64,000 nt of DNA from Palsa-506 sp963836355 (GTDB taxonomy: Bacteria > Actinomycetota > Actinomycetes > Streptosporangiales > Streptosporangiaceae). Location of the stretch: NCBI GenBank assembly GCA_963836355.1, contig CAWIJO010000012.1, positions 1 to 64,000 of the forward strand. Reading direction: 5' to 3'. Position numbers and translations under genes: made by a program. The notes beneath the pieces are model-generated. The model ran no database searches. It saw only the letters and a list, made by a program, of their open reading frames with translations, and was not told the origin of the DNA. Shown piece after piece: positions 25,471-35,288 of this stretch (position 1 is the first letter of the stretch; the number at the start of each line of letters is the position of its first letter).

Positions 25471-26688
25471 GTGGTTTCAGATCAGGATGCGGTCCGGGAC
25501 CTGGCAGCGCTGCCGGTCCCGCTGGCCGGCGCTCTTCAGGAGACCGGGGACCCGTGGGAGCCTTACCGGATCGTCGACGCCGGCGGCGAGCCCGTGGCGG
25601 CGGTCGCCGGGTTCTTCCGCGACCTGCAGGCCGCAGGCCGGTCGGAGGCGACACTGCGCTCCTACGGGCACGATCTTCTCCGCTGGTTCAGGTTCCTCTG
25701 GGCGGTCGAAGTGCAGTGGAACCGGGCGACGCGGATCGAGGCCCGCGATTTCTGCCGGTGGATGCTGGTCGCGGGCAAGCCGTCCCGCCCGCACTGGCGC
25801 AGCCCCGACACGACGTCCGCGGCGAGCGGGAACGCGTACGCGCCGTCAGTGCGGGCGCACAGCGAAACGGTGCTGCGCTGCTTCTACCAGTTCCACCTGG
25901 AGGCGGGCAGCGGCCCGGTGATCAACCCGTTCCCGCTGGAACGGACGCGGCGGGGCGGCCGGGCGCACGCCCATCACAACCCGATGGAGCCGTTCCGTCA
26001 TGAGCGGTCCGGGCTCTACCGGCCGCGGGTGCCGTCCCGGATCCCGCGGTCTGTCCCCGATGAGGAGTTCAACGAGATCTTCGCCCGGCTGCCCTCGCAC
26101 CGGGACCGGGCGCTGGTCGCGTTCTACGTCTCCACCGGCGCCCGCGCCTCGGAGCTGCTGTCGGCGACGGTGGCGGGCGTCGATCCCGGGCGGCAGGTGA
26201 TCACGGTGACCCGCAAGGGCACCCGCGAGCTGCAGGAACTCCCCGCGTCCACGGATGCGTTCGTGTGGCTGCGGCTCTACCAGGTGGAGATGGAATGCAT
26301 CATCCCGCGGGGCCGGCGGCAGCCGCTGTGGTGGACGCTGCGCCGCCCGGTGCGGCCGCTGACCTATCATGCGGTGCACCGCATGTTCGAGCGGGCCGGC
26401 GAGGCGGCGGGGAGCAGCGCCACCTTGCATTCGCTGAGGCACACGGCGGCCTACCGGATGGCAGAGGACCCCGCCCTCCCGCTGACCGACGTGCAAACCG
26501 TGCTCGGCCATGTGCTTCTGACGACCACGCAGATCTACCTCACACCCCGCAAGGAAGAGGTGATCCGCCGGGTCCTGGCCCATCATGCCGAGCAGACCCG
26601 GCAGGCCGCGCAGCGGGCCCGCCCGGCGCCGGCACCCGGCTACCGGCCCGAGACGATGCACGTGCTGTTCGGGGGTCGCACGTCATGA
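25471..26688 (+). CDS. tnpA: Tyrosine recombinase, TnpA-like
   Basis: A 405-aa site-specific recombinase. An N-terminal SAM-like DNA-binding domain (about 40-150, TLRSYGHDLLRWFRFLWAVE) precedes the catalytic domain. All catalytic residues are visible: Arg225 in STGARASELLS, Lys249 in TRKGTRELQ, His320 and Arg323 in LHSLRHTAAYRM, His347 in VLGHVLL and the nucleophile Tyr356 in QIYLTP. GTG 25471 is the first start in frame, 58 bp inside the left inverted repeat. The stop overlaps the next ATG (ATGA). Intact and probably active. Confidence 0.92.
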   Translation: MVSDQDAVRDLAALPVPLAGALQETGDPWEPYRIVDAGGEPVAAVAGFFRDLQAAGRSEATLRSYGHDLLRWFRFLWAVEVQWNRATRIEARDFCRWMLVAGKPSRPHWRSPDTTSAASGNAYAPSVRAHSETVLRCFYQFHLEAGSGPVINPFPLERTRRGGRAHAHHNPMEPFRHERSGLYRPRVPSRIPRSVPDEEFNEIFARLPSHRDRALVAFYVSTGARASELLSATVAGVDPGRQVITVTRKGTRELQELPASTDAFVWLRLYQVEMECIIPRGRRQPLWWTLRRPVRPLTYHAVHRMFERAGEAAGSSATLHSLRHTAAYRMAEDPALPLTDVQTVLGHVLLTTTQIYLTPRKEEVIRRVLAHHAEQTRQAAQRARPAPAPGYRPETMHVLFGGRTS

Positions 26689-29147
26689 CCGGGACCGTCA
26701 CGTTCCCGGGGATCGCGGCGCGCCCGTCCAAGGCCCGGCGCGAGTCGGCCCGGACATCGTTCCCGCCGCGGCCGGCCGCGGCGGACTGGCCCGCCACCAG
26801 GCAGGACCGCGATGAGGCCTTCGAACGGCTCACCAGCGGGATATTCGTCCTGGAGAACGAAGCAAGCCAGGAACGGCGCAGGCGCGCCCTGAAATGGTTC
26901 CTGGGCTGGCTGTCCGACCAGCTGGGCGAGACCTGGCAGCAGCGCTGGATGGCCAGCGGCGCCGACGCGGCGGGAGGGAACTGGAGACGGGAGCCGATCG
27001 CCTGGCAGCGCGAGCACGGCCGGGAATCACGGTGGCTGCGAGCCGAGCTGTCCGGGGCCCTGGTCGTGTCGGTCTGCGGCGACCTCGTCCGTCCCTCGCT
27101 TGCCTGCCTGGTCGCCAGCGGGGCCGGCAAAGGGGCACTGACCCGCAGCCTGGCCCGCGCCCGCGACCCCGGGGGCTTCGCCCGCCTCCGGGCGCTCTGC
27201 GACGCCGACCCGCACGTGTCCGCCGAGGCCGTGAGCCTCACGCTGCGCCGCGCCGCCGAGATCATCGCCGCCAAGGGCGGCATGGTCGCCGACATCACCG
27301 TCGGCGATGTGCTGGAGCTGACCGACCGCGAAGCCGAGCACTTCACCTGCCCGGTCCGGGATCACAAGGTCTTCTACCGGATGCTCCGCGAGCTGGGGAT
27401 CTTCGGCGACGAGGCACCCGAGCGGCTGCGCGCGTTCCGCACCGCGGGCCAGCTCACTCCCGAGGAACTCGTCGACCGCTACCACCTGCAGTGCAAGCCC
27501 GTCCGGGACCTGATCGTGGACTACCTGCGCGAGCGCCAGCCCGCCGTGGACTACACCAGCCTGAAAATGCTCTCCTACTACCTGGCGCAGCGGTTCTGGG
27601 CCGACCTCGAGGAGCACCACCCCGGCGTCGACAGCCTGCACCTGACCGCCGAGGTCGCCGATGCGTGGAAACAGCGGCAGCGCACCAAGCCCCAGATCAT
27701 CACCGCGCCGGACGGTGAGAGGACCGTCGTCACGGCCGAGCGGATCGGCTACCGCCAGTGCCTGACCCCGGTCCGGGCCTTCTACCTGGACCTGTCCCAG
27801 TGGGCGATCGAGGACCCCGCCCGCTGGGCGCAGTGGGCCGCGCCCTGCCCGGTCGGGCAGGAAGAGATCAGCCAGCGCAAGTTCGCCCGCCACCGCAAGG
27901 CCCGCATGGACGCGCGGACCCGGGAACGGCTGCCCGTCTTGCCGGTGCTGGCCCGCACCGTTGACGAGCGGCGCAAGAACGCCGCCGCGCTCCTGGAGGC
28001 CGCCCGCCGGGCTCAGCCCGGCGAGGCATTCACCGCCGCGAGCCAGACGCTGACCCGGTCGGTCACCAAGTCCGCCCGCAAGACATGGGCCGACGATCCC
28101 GGCTCCGGCAGGCGCCGCGACCTAGGCCTCGAAGACGATCACGCGTTCTGGGCCTGGGCCGCCGTCGAGGTCTTCAGGCTCACAGGCTGCCGGATCGAGG
28201 AAGTCCTAGAGCTCAGCCACCACAGCCTGATCCAGTACCGGCTGCCGTCCACCGGCGAGATCGTCCCCCTGCTGCAGATCATCCCCTCGAAGACAGATGA
28301 GGAGCGACTTCTGGTCGTGTCCCCGGAGCTGGCGGACGTCTTGTCAGCCATCATCCAGCGGATCCGCCAGCCCGATGGGAGCGTCCCGCTCGTCCCCGTC
28401 TACGACCGCTACGAATGCGTATGGCGGCCGCCGTCGCCGGTCCTGTTCCAGCGCAGGTTCCCCAGCGAGTGCCGGGCGATCAGCGACACCTCGCTCCGGG
28501 AAATGCTGGACGAAGCCCTTGCCCATACCGGCCTGAAGGACCTCGCCACGGGCCAGCCATTGCATTACACGCCGCACGATTTCCGGAGAATCTTTATCAC
28601 GGATGCCGTCATGAGCGGGCTGCCCCCGCATATTGCGCAGGTTATCGCGGGTCACAAGGATATTAACGTCACGATGGGCTACAAGGCCGTCTACCCTGAC
28701 GAGGCCATCCATTCCCACCTGGCGTTCCTGGCCCGGCGGCGGGCAAAGCGGCCCACCGATGAATACCGGGTCCCCAGCGAAGAAGAATGGCAGGAATTCC
28801 TCGGCCACTTCGAGCGCCGGAAAGTCGCAACCGGGATATGCGGGCGCGCATTCAGCACGCCCTGCATTCACGAGCACGCTTGCCTGCGATGCAGCATGCA
28901 CTGGCCAGATCCCGCCCAGCGGCACCGCATTGCCGAGATCCGCGACAACCTCACCGCCCGCATCGCCGAAGCCGAGCGCGAAGGCTGGCTCGGCGAAATA
29001 GAGGGACTCAAGATCAGCCTTGCCGGCGCCAGCGACAAGCTCGCCCAGATCGACCGCCGCTCCGGACACGACGGCCCGGTCGACCTGGGAACCGCCGCGA
29101 TCCCCGTCGGCCCGCAGCAGGAAGACGCCACCCTCCATGACCACTGA
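26685..29147 (+). CDS. tnpB: Large tyrosine recombinase, TnpB-like
   Basis: An 820-aa recombinase. A long N-terminal region (about 1-450) includes a core-binding domain. The catalytic domain has Arg in LTGCRIEEVLEL (about residue 503), HDFRR (about 630) and the nucleophile in NVTMGYKAVYP (Tyr about 666). The C-terminus has a Cys/His cluster, GICGRAF, CIHEHACLRCSMHW, followed by a coiled helix (IRDNLTARIAEAEREGW), as in TnpB of Tn554-type elements. ATG 26685 overlaps the TnpA stop. It is 11 bp overlapped by the third gene. The frame is intact over its full length. Its homolog in the same orientation was split by this very element. Confidence 0.92.
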   Translation: MTGTVTFPGIAARPSKARRESARTSFPPRPAAADWPATRQDRDEAFERLTSGIFVLENEASQERRRRALKWFLGWLSDQLGETWQQRWMASGADAAGGNWRREPIAWQREHGRESRWLRAELSGALVVSVCGDLVRPSLACLVASGAGKGALTRSLARARDPGGFARLRALCDADPHVSAEAVSLTLRRAAEIIAAKGGMVADITVGDVLELTDREAEHFTCPVRDHKVFYRMLRELGIFGDEAPERLRAFRTAGQLTPEELVDRYHLQCKPVRDLIVDYLRERQPAVDYTSLKMLSYYLAQRFWADLEEHHPGVDSLHLTAEVADAWKQRQRTKPQIITAPDGERTVVTAERIGYRQCLTPVRAFYLDLSQWAIEDPARWAQWAAPCPVGQEEISQRKFARHRKARMDARTRERLPVLPVLARTVDERRKNAAALLEAARRAQPGEAFTAASQTLTRSVTKSARKTWADDPGSGRRRDLGLEDDHAFWAWAAVEVFRLTGCRIEEVLELSHHSLIQYRLPSTGEIVPLLQIIPSKTDEERLLVVSPELADVLSAIIQRIRQPDGSVPLVPVYDRYECVWRPPSPVLFQRRFPSECRAISDTSLREMLDEALAHTGLKDLATGQPLHYTPHDFRRIFITDAVMSGLPPHIAQVIAGHKDINVTMGYKAVYPDEAIHSHLAFLARRRAKRPTDEYRVPSEEEWQEFLGHFERRKVATGICGRAFSTPCIHEHACLRCSMHWPDPAQRHRIAEIRDNLTARIAEAEREGWLGEIEGLKISLAGASDKLAQIDRRSGHDGPVDLGTAAIPVGPQQEDATLHDH

Positions 29148-29524
29148 CGAACTGACCGCGGCACTGAACGCCTGCGCCGCCGGACTCTACCCGCTCGAAG
29201 CCGGCGTCGGCCTGCTCATCGCCGAGGGCTCCTTCCTCCGCCGCGACGACTTCACCGGCCGCTTCATCGAGTACGGAGCCAGCAGCGGAACCACGATGGC
29301 CGCCATCGACTGGGACGCCGTGATCACCGCCCTTCACGTCGGCGAACTTCCCTGCTCCGCAGGCGAACGGCGAGTCCTGATGCTGTCTGCCAGCCTCGCC
29401 GGCGGCATCCCCGGTCGACCTCCGCGACGCAGCGACCGGCCTTGACGACCGCAACATCCAGCGACTGGTCACCGCGATCCTGCACGCGTCCGGGAAACGT
29501 CCCGACCCCGAGAGATATCGATGA
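29137..29524 (+). pseudogene. tnpC: TnpC-like small protein, one frameshift
   Basis: ATG 29137 opens MTTDELTAALNACAAGLYPL, continuing LLIAEGSFLRRDDFTGRFIE. In the present sequence the frame ends at 29445. If one C is removed from ATCCCCGG near 29412, it continues VDLRDAATGLDDRNIQRLVT to TGA at 29522-29524, giving about 128 aa, close to the size of Tn554 TnpC (125 aa). TnpC assists transposition and orientation in Tn554; that role is assumed here from position and size, not from direct sequence recognition. Confidence 0.6.
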
Positions 29525-29529
29525 TCATC

Positions 29530-29539
29530 TTTAGTTCAG
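29530..29539 (-). repeat. Right terminal inverted repeat of the Tn554-like element
   Basis: TTTAGTTCAG on the plus strand, the inverse of CTGAACTAAA at the left end. It lies 5 bp after the inferred TnpC stop. Confidence 0.7.
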
Positions 29540-29545
29540 AGAATG

Positions 29546-29805
29546 CTGGTCGATCCCGAACTCGCCGACGTGCTCAGCGCGATCATCAGCCGGATCCGCG
29601 ACAGCACCGGCGCAGTCCCCCCGGTGCCCGGCTACGACACGCACGAGAAAATCTGGATCCGCCCATGCCACTACTGTTCCAGCGTGCGATCTCAGGCGAA
29701 CGCCGTCCCATCAGCGACGGCTCCCTGCGGGACATCTTCCAAAGGGCACTGGTCACCGCCGGGATCCACGGTCACGACGGCCAGCCACTGATCTTCAGAG
29801 AACTG
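29546..29805 (+). pseudogene. Right half of the older TnpB-like recombinase
   Basis: LVDPELADVLSAIISRIRDS matches VSPELADVLSAIIQRIRQP of the intact TnpB at exactly the point where the left half (ending 25393) stops. After one frameshift near 29660 it continues PLLFQRAISGERRPISDGSL and RDIFQRALVTAGIHGHDGQP, again matching in order. It is lost before the catalytic HxxR and Tyr motifs. Together with 24510-25402 it shows that one gene was split by the 4.15-kb element. Confidence 0.85.
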
Positions 29806-29887
29806 AGGGCAGATGCGCCAGGGCCCGTCGGCCCAGTCGGCGAATACCTGCTCGGCCCGGGCCTGCCCGCGGCCCGAGCCGGTGCCG

Positions 29888-30196
29888 CTACATCGGGATG
29901 GCCTCGTAGATCTCGACGGACCCGCCGCCGGCCAGCACCGGGCAGCCCTTTGCCATCGCCGTCGCATCACCCAGCGAGCCGGCCGACACGATCGAGTAAC
30001 CGCCCGCGCCCGACTTGCCCCCGTCGGCGACACCACCCGAACTTACCGTCGCGGAGTTACCGAACGGGTTCCCCATGTCGGCGACCGAGTCGCCGAGCGT
30101 GCCGAACCACGCCCCCCAGGCCTGCATCGCCTGTTCCTGCGCCGCCGGCGTCTCCGCCATCTGACCGCCGATGTAGACATACACGAACTTCGCCAT
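29888..30196 (-). CDS. YCII-related domain protein
   Basis: A 102-aa ferredoxin-like alpha/beta protein. MAKFVYVYIGGQMAETPAAQ and MQAWGAWFGTLGDSVADMGN give the first strand-helix, GGYSIVSAGSLGDATAMAKG the middle and GGGSVEIYEAIPM the last strand. This is the layout of YCII/DGPF-type proteins without the DGPF motif. A ribosome site AGGAGAG precedes the start. Function is unknown; relatives are often next to ECF sigma factors, but none is adjacent here. Confidence 0.75.
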   Translation of the reverse strand: MAKFVYVYIGGQMAETPAAQEQAMQAWGAWFGTLGDSVADMGNPFGNSATVSSGGVADGGKSGAGGYSIVSAGSLGDATAMAKGCPVLAGGGSVEIYEAIPM

Positions 30197-30639
30197 CGAA
30201 CTCTCCTCGCGCCTCGCCGGCCGGCACCTGCGACCGGAATATGAACCCTGACACTAAGTCCGACGGACGGGGCCGCCGCAAATCGACAGATCTACCCGGC
30301 GATCTTCATGCCGGACCCGCCCGCCGATCCAGGCCGGGGTCGGTGGTGGCACAGCCAGCGCGGCATCTGCGTGCTGGCAAGGTCGGCCGCGGCGAGCCGG
30401 GCGGCCGGCCTGCGGCAGCCTGCGAGTCGGCGCTTCGTCACGGCGGTCCTGGCGCCGGCCAGGCCGGTGGCCGGAGGCCGCTCACCTAGGCAAGGCCTTG
30501 ACCCAGTCACGCCCCGCAGCCGGGCGGCGGGTATCGGCTACGTCGATAGACGGCACGCTGAGTTAGCAGAGTGCCCAGGAGAACGCGCACGGAGCCGTTC
30601 GGCGCGACTTCCCCGTGGAGATCCATGCGGTCGTGGCTC
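30197..30639. other. Intergenic, no supported gene
   Basis: About 440 bp. Open frames are Arg/Ala/Pro-rich, lack starts with ribosome sites and show no motif. A TA-rich patch near 30245-30260 could hold the promoter of the YCII gene. Confidence 0.35.
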
Positions 30640-30962
30640 ATCCATAACAGGAGTTCTGTGCAGAGCCGCGGGTGCTCGGCGGCGGTCCTGCCCGGCGCAG
30701 GCGAGATCTGGCACGGTCAGCCGGTCTGGAGCATGGGTACGGTTCCGTGCAAGGTCCCAATGTGCCTGCTCAAGGCCTACCCCACCTGCCTGACCTTTGG
30801 GTTCTGGCGGGCCGGGAGATCACCAGCTCCGGCCGGATGCAACCGGGCAGGGCATGCCACGCGTCAAGCTGCGCAGTAGCACCGGCATCGATCCGGCGCT
30901 GTTCAGCAGCTGGCTGCGCCAGCTCAGCGACAGGGCTGACCGAAACCGCGCGGCAGCCCTGA
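30640..30962 (+). pseudogene. Possible DUF1801-like gene remnant in shifted frames
   Basis: Successive segments in different plus frames read LPGAGEIWHGQPVWSMGTVP, LTFGFWRGREITSSGRMQPG and MPRVKLRSSTGIDPALFSSW. The order (His/Trp-rich strand, Phe-Gly-Phe-x-Arg-Gly strand, then a Lys-Leu-Arg-Ser helix) resembles DUF1801/YdhG-type proteins, including the conserved F-x-R-G before the last helix. Two indels are required. The assignment is tentative. Confidence 0.35.
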
Positions 30963-31361
30963 GCAGGCACCAGATGACAAGAAGACCACAACAACTTCCA
31001 CCCCCACTGCCGATCCTGTGGGCACTCCTGTGGGCCGGCACGCGTGGTGCCTTCCGCGGTCTTTGGCGACAGTGGAGCTAGCCGGATGACACAGGAGGGC
31101 AGATGCGATGGCTGTTACCCAGATTCTGGAGAGCCTCCCGGATACGCACGGCCGATGGCCGGGCGCCGACAGCGAGTGGCAGCCGTAGCCGTAGCCATCG
31201 GGCAGGGCACCGGCTGTGGGCCTTGCTGAACGCTCAGGCCCTGCTCAACGGCACGGCCGGAACCCGATGCGGCGTCGCCCTTATCGAGGATGACCGTCGG
31301 CGCATGGCCGCGCGGCGGGCGAAGTGACCGAAGGATGCGCCACGGCCGAGCTTCGCGCTTG
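30963..31361. other. Intergenic with one short candidate frame
   Basis: AGGAGG at about 31091 precedes ATG frames at 31103 and 31109; the second reads MAVTQILESLPDTHGRWPGA and stops after 26 codons. It could be the start of a truncated gene. Otherwise nothing is supported before the 3' end of the regulator on the minus strand. Confidence 0.3.
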
Positions 31362-33884
31362 TCAGAGGCCCTGGGCGTCGAGCGTGTCCTGCACGAGCCG
31401 GGCGCCCCGATGTTCTGATAGATCTCCAGGGCTTGCCGCAGATACGCGGCAGCTTCAGCGGGGTCCCGGTGAAGAAGACTGCGGCCTATTCCTTCCAGCG
31501 CCGCCCGTGCTTGTTCACCCGGTGTGCCAAGCTCGCGAGCGATAGCGAGCGCCTCAGCGTGATGGCTTCGGGCCTCCAGGGCCGCCGAGGTTCGCAGCGA
31601 TAGCTCGCCGAGGCTGTTCAGCGCCTTGGCCAGGCCGTGCCGGTCGCCCAGGTCGCGGAACAACTCGATGGCTTCGGCCAAGCAGGCAGTGGCGGCCGGA
31701 TAGTCGCCGGTCAGCTGATGTGCCAGGCCGAGCTCGTCAAGGGCCCACGCCTGGCCGAGCCAGTCGCCGAGGTGATGGAACAGGTCCATGGCCTGGCGCT
31801 CGCAAGCAATGCGGCCGGGTAGTCCCCCGTCAGCCGCCGCACGGCGCCGAGTTCACACAGCGCGTCGGCCTCGTCGAAGGCCGAACCAACGCTCCGCGCC
31901 AGGGGCAGCGCCCGCTCGTAGCTGGCAGTGGCGGCCTGGTAGTCGCCGGTCAGCTGCTGCACCAGGCCCAGGTCGATGAGGGAGACGGCTTCTGCGAGCC
32001 GATCGCCCGCGTCGCGAGCCAGCGCCAGCGCCTGCCGGTGGCTCGCGGCCGCAGCCGGGTAATCCGCCATGTCCACCTGCACCAGGCCCAGGTGGTTGAG
32101 GGCGTAAGCCCGACCGGGAAGGTCGCCGAGCTCCCGGAACAGCTCGATTGCCTCGGCCAAGGTGGCGGTGGCGGCCTTGTAGTCACTGGTGAGCTGCTGC
32201 AGGAGACCCAGCTCATCGAGGCCGGCCTGGCCGGGCAGGTCCCCGGCCTCGCGTGCCGCGATGAGGGCCGTCTGGTATTGCTCCGCGGCCTGGTCCCAGT
32301 GGCCGCTGGCGCGCAGGAAGCCGCCCATCGCCGCAGCGATGGCGATGGCATGCACAGGCATCCTCTGGGTGGTGGCGTAGTTGACGGCAGCGTGCAAGTT
32401 GGGGCGCTCAGATTCAAGCCAGGCGGCCGCCTCGCTGGACGTGGCCAGCTGCGGAGCGCTAGCCGGCGGGCTGGCCGGCGGCAGGCGTCCGCCTGCGTTG
32501 GTCCAGGTGGCGATGTGCCGGCTAGCGGCCACGGCGACGTGAGCGTAGTAGTTCACCAGCCGACCGGCCGCAGCGTGTGAATCCGAGGTGTCGTCGGCGG
32601 CGGCGAGCGCGCGGGCGTATTCGCGCAGCAGGTAGCGGCCGGGCACCGGCTCGGTGATCAGATGATGGTCGTAGAGCTCATCGAGCTGACCGCGGGCGCT
32701 CTCCAGGCTGATGTCATCGAGGGCGGCCACAGCGTACGCGTCAATGTCCGCGCCAGGGTCAATCCGAGCCGGCGGAACAGCCGCTGCTGAGCCTCGCTGA
32801 GGTCGGCGTAGGACAGGTCGAACGCAGCCGCGACCGACAGGTTCTCCGCGCGCATGACGGCCAGCCGGTCGCGGGCCGCCGCGAGACCGGCAGCGAGTTC
32901 CGCACCGGTCCGGGCAGGATGATGCCGCAGCTGCCGGGCGAGCATCCCGATCACCCGCGGCAGGTACCCGCACAGCGGGTTATCTCTCCGGCAGGGCCCG
33001 CTCCGGAGCCGAGGTCGGAACGATCGGCCAGCCGGGCCAGCAGCGCCACCGCCTCAGCGGGGGACAGGGTGCCGAGGCTGATCACTGCGCAGTCCTCTAG
33101 CGCGGTCAGCCGCCGGCGGCTGGTGATCAGGACCAGGCTGCCAGAGGTCCCCGGCAGCAGCGGCTGGACCTGCTCGTGCCCGGCCGCGTCATCCAGCAGC
33201 AAGAGGAACTTCTTACCCGCAATGTGATCACGCCACCGGCCTGCACGGGACTCCACCCCGGGCGGGATCTGCTGTACGGCGACGCCGGCCGTCAGGAACA
33301 AGCTCGCCAGCGCGTCAGCCGGGCTGACCGGCCGCTGGCCGGGGGTGTGTGCATGCAGCGGTAGGAAGAACTGCCCATCCGGGAAGTTCCCGGCCAGTCG
33401 GTGCGGCGTGCACCGCCAAGGTCGTCTTGCCGATGCCGGCCATCCCGTCAATTACGCAGACCCCCGGCGCCCCGCCGTCCGCAGCCACGCCCGCCAGTGT
33501 TCCCAGGAGCCGCGCCAGCTTGGACTCGCGGCCGGTGAAGCTGCCGATATCACGCGGCAGGCTCCGCGTGGCTGCTGCCGCAGACCCGCCGGCCGCTCCG
33601 TCAGGCCTGGCCGCCAGCACCTCCGCAGCCCCCGCCCGCCCACGCGCCGCCGCGACGGACAACACCCGTACCTGCCCGGACAGGCTGAGCGCATCAGCCA
33701 GCAGCACGGCGGTGTCCTTGCGCGCGGTGCGGTTGACACCTCGCTCCAGGTCACTGACCGACCTGGGGCTCAGGCCCGCAGCCTCGGCCAGCTCTTCCTG
33801 CGTCAGCCGGGCCTCGGTCCGGAACCGCCGCAGCAGCACGGCGAAACTCAGCCCAGCGTCCACCACCGCTTCCACCGTCCTCAC
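31362..33884 (-). pseudogene. XRE-HTH / NB-ARC / TPR (AfsR-like) regulator, multiple frameshifts
   Basis: A STAND-type signalling ATPase of about 840 aa broken into at least five frames. From 33884: an XRE helix-turn-helix (LTQEELAEAAGLSPRSVSDL), then SFTGRESKLARLLGTL and the P-loop VIDGMAGIGKTTLAVH. In the next frame come KFLLLLDDAAGHEQVQPLLP (Walker B) and SLVLITSRRRL. Next is the winged-helix region FDLSYADLSEAQQRLFRRL. Then TPR repeats follow (AYALNHLGLVQVDMADYPAA, ALCELGAVRRLTGDYPAALL and, after another shift, WALDELGLAHQLTGDYPAAT). The natural end ARLVQDTLDAQGL with TGA at 31362-31364 is in yet another frame. Such proteins bind DNA and switch with ATP; this copy cannot be made as it stands. 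Confidence 0.85.
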
Positions 33885-34163
33885 AAGACCGCCGTGGCCA
33901 TGCAGTGCATCTCCCGAGCTTACGAGCCCAGTTGGGCCGCCCGCCAACCCTGGCCGCCGCGGCCCGGCGAACCCATTGAACCAACACCGAACTGGATGAC
34001 CTGAAGGCTTCACAACCGCTGGCCAGCCATATCCGAATTAGCGCCGCGCGGGCTGCGCGAAGACGATGTTGGCTTCCCGCCGCAGGCGGGTAGGTTCTGC
34101 CTGGTCAGGCCCCCTGTCAATGCCGCCGCGGGCATGCTCGCGGCCCGGGCGATACGGGGACGG

Positions 34164-35279
34164 ATGCCTGAACCGCAGGCCAGCGGGTGGCCGGGAGTGA
34201 TCCAGCCGATGCTCGCGGCGCTAGCCCGCGAACTGCCCGCCGACGAGGGTAACTGGGCTGCGGAAATGAAGTGGGACGGGATGCGGGCGATCGCCTACCT
34301 GCGCGGCAGCGGGGATCTGCGGCTGCGGTCACGCAGCGGGCGGGACGTCACCGGCGGTTACCCGGACCTGGCCGGGCTCGCGGCATCGGCCGGGAACCGC
34401 CAGCTGATCCTGGACGGGGAGATCGTCGCGTTGCGCGGCGGCGTGCCCAGCTTCCCGGACCTGCAGCGGCGGATGGCGGCCCAGCGCCCGGGACCGCAGC
34501 TGACGAGCGCGGTGCCGGTGACCTACCTGCTGTTCGACGTCATGCACCTCGAGGGGCGGCTGCTGCTGCGCACCCCGTACTGGCGGCGCCGTGAGCTGCT
34601 CGAAGGGCTCGGCCTGCAGGGCCCCAATTTCGACGTGCCGCCGGGCTTCCCCGGTGCCGGGCAGGCGGCCCTGGCCGTGAGCGGGCAGTACGGGCTGGAG
34701 GGAATCGTCCTCAAACGGCTCGCCTCGCCCTATGTACAGCGGCGCTCGCCGCTGTGGCGCAAGATCAAGCATCCCCGGTCGCAGCTGGCCGTGATCGGCG
34801 GATGGGTCACCGGGAGAGGCCACCGCGCCCCGCTGATCGGATCGCTGCTGCTCGGCGTCCACGGCACGGCCGGACTGGAGTACTGCGGGCAGGCCGGCAC
34901 GGGCTTCACCGACGCCGCCTTGCACGACCTGGCCCGCCGGCTGGCCGCCATCGATCGGCCGGGCAGCCCGTTCGCCACCGCGGTCCCGGCGGCGCAGGCC
35001 CGGCACGCGCACTGGGTGCGCCCGGTCCTCGTCGGCGAGGTGACCTTCGCCGAGTGGACTCCCGGCGGGCGGCTCAGGCACCCGGTCTGGCGAGGGCTGC
35101 GCACCGGCGCCGACCCGGCCAGCGTTCGCCGCGGCTCCTTAGCTCCCGGCACCCCCTGCTGCCCCGGCCGTGCGCGGATCGGCCAGCTACCGGCCGGCTC
35201 CGGGCGTGCCCGCCGTCCCGGCGTCGGCCGGCCCGGCCGTCGCGGCCTTGATCAATGCGGCGAGCCGGGACGCAGGTAA
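34164..35279 (+). CDS. ATP-dependent DNA ligase (LigD-type ligase domain)
   Basis: A 371-aa DNA ligase. The nucleotidyl-accepting Lys is Lys36 in AAEMKWDGMRAI (motif I). LILDGEIVAL is motif III, YLLFDVMHLEG motif IIIa, GLEGIVLKR motif IV and PLWRKIKHPR motif V; an OB-fold domain follows (GSLLLGVHG, EVTFAEWTPGGRLRHPVWRG). ATG 34164 is preferred because GGGGA lies 3-7 bp upstream. Normal family text ends near TGADPASVRR; the last 40 residues are Pro/Arg-rich and may reflect a late frameshift. Relatives work with Ku in end joining; no ku gene is in the window. Confidence 0.88.
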   Translation: MPEPQASGWPGVIQPMLAALARELPADEGNWAAEMKWDGMRAIAYLRGSGDLRLRSRSGRDVTGGYPDLAGLAASAGNRQLILDGEIVALRGGVPSFPDLQRRMAAQRPGPQLTSAVPVTYLLFDVMHLEGRLLLRTPYWRRRELLEGLGLQGPNFDVPPGFPGAGQAALAVSGQYGLEGIVLKRLASPYVQRRSPLWRKIKHPRSQLAVIGGWVTGRGHRAPLIGSLLLGVHGTAGLEYCGQAGTGFTDAALHDLARRLAAIDRPGSPFATAVPAAQARHAHWVRPVLVGEVTFAEWTPGGRLRHPVWRGLRTGADPASVRRGSLAPGTPCCPGRARIGQLPAGSGRARRPGVGRPGRRGLDQCGEPGRR

Positions 35280-35288
35280 GGTTCCCGT

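Larger units (their letters stand above)
25394..29545 (+). mobile_element. Tn554-like three-gene transposon inserted in a related recombinase gene
   Basis: About 4.15 kb containing only three tightly packed genes: a 405-aa tyrosine recombinase, an 820-aa tyrosine recombinase and a small third gene of about 128 aa. Overlaps are 4 and 11 bp. This order and these sizes parallel TnpA, TnpB and TnpC of the Tn554 family. Both ends carry CTGAACTAAA in inverted orientation (25403-25412 and 29530-29539). The flanks are the two halves of a different, older TnpB-like gene: GAGAGGCTCCT on the left and CTGGTCGATCCC on the right rejoin to encode AERLLVDPEL. There is at most a 2-bp (CT) overlap, consistent with site-specific insertion without a sizeable duplication. 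Confidence 0.85.

Noticed and set aside
29692..30036. Minus-strand frame with RAEQVFADWADGPWRIC
   Set aside because: Protein-like words but overlaps the recombinase relic and the YCII gene, and has no start or domain support.
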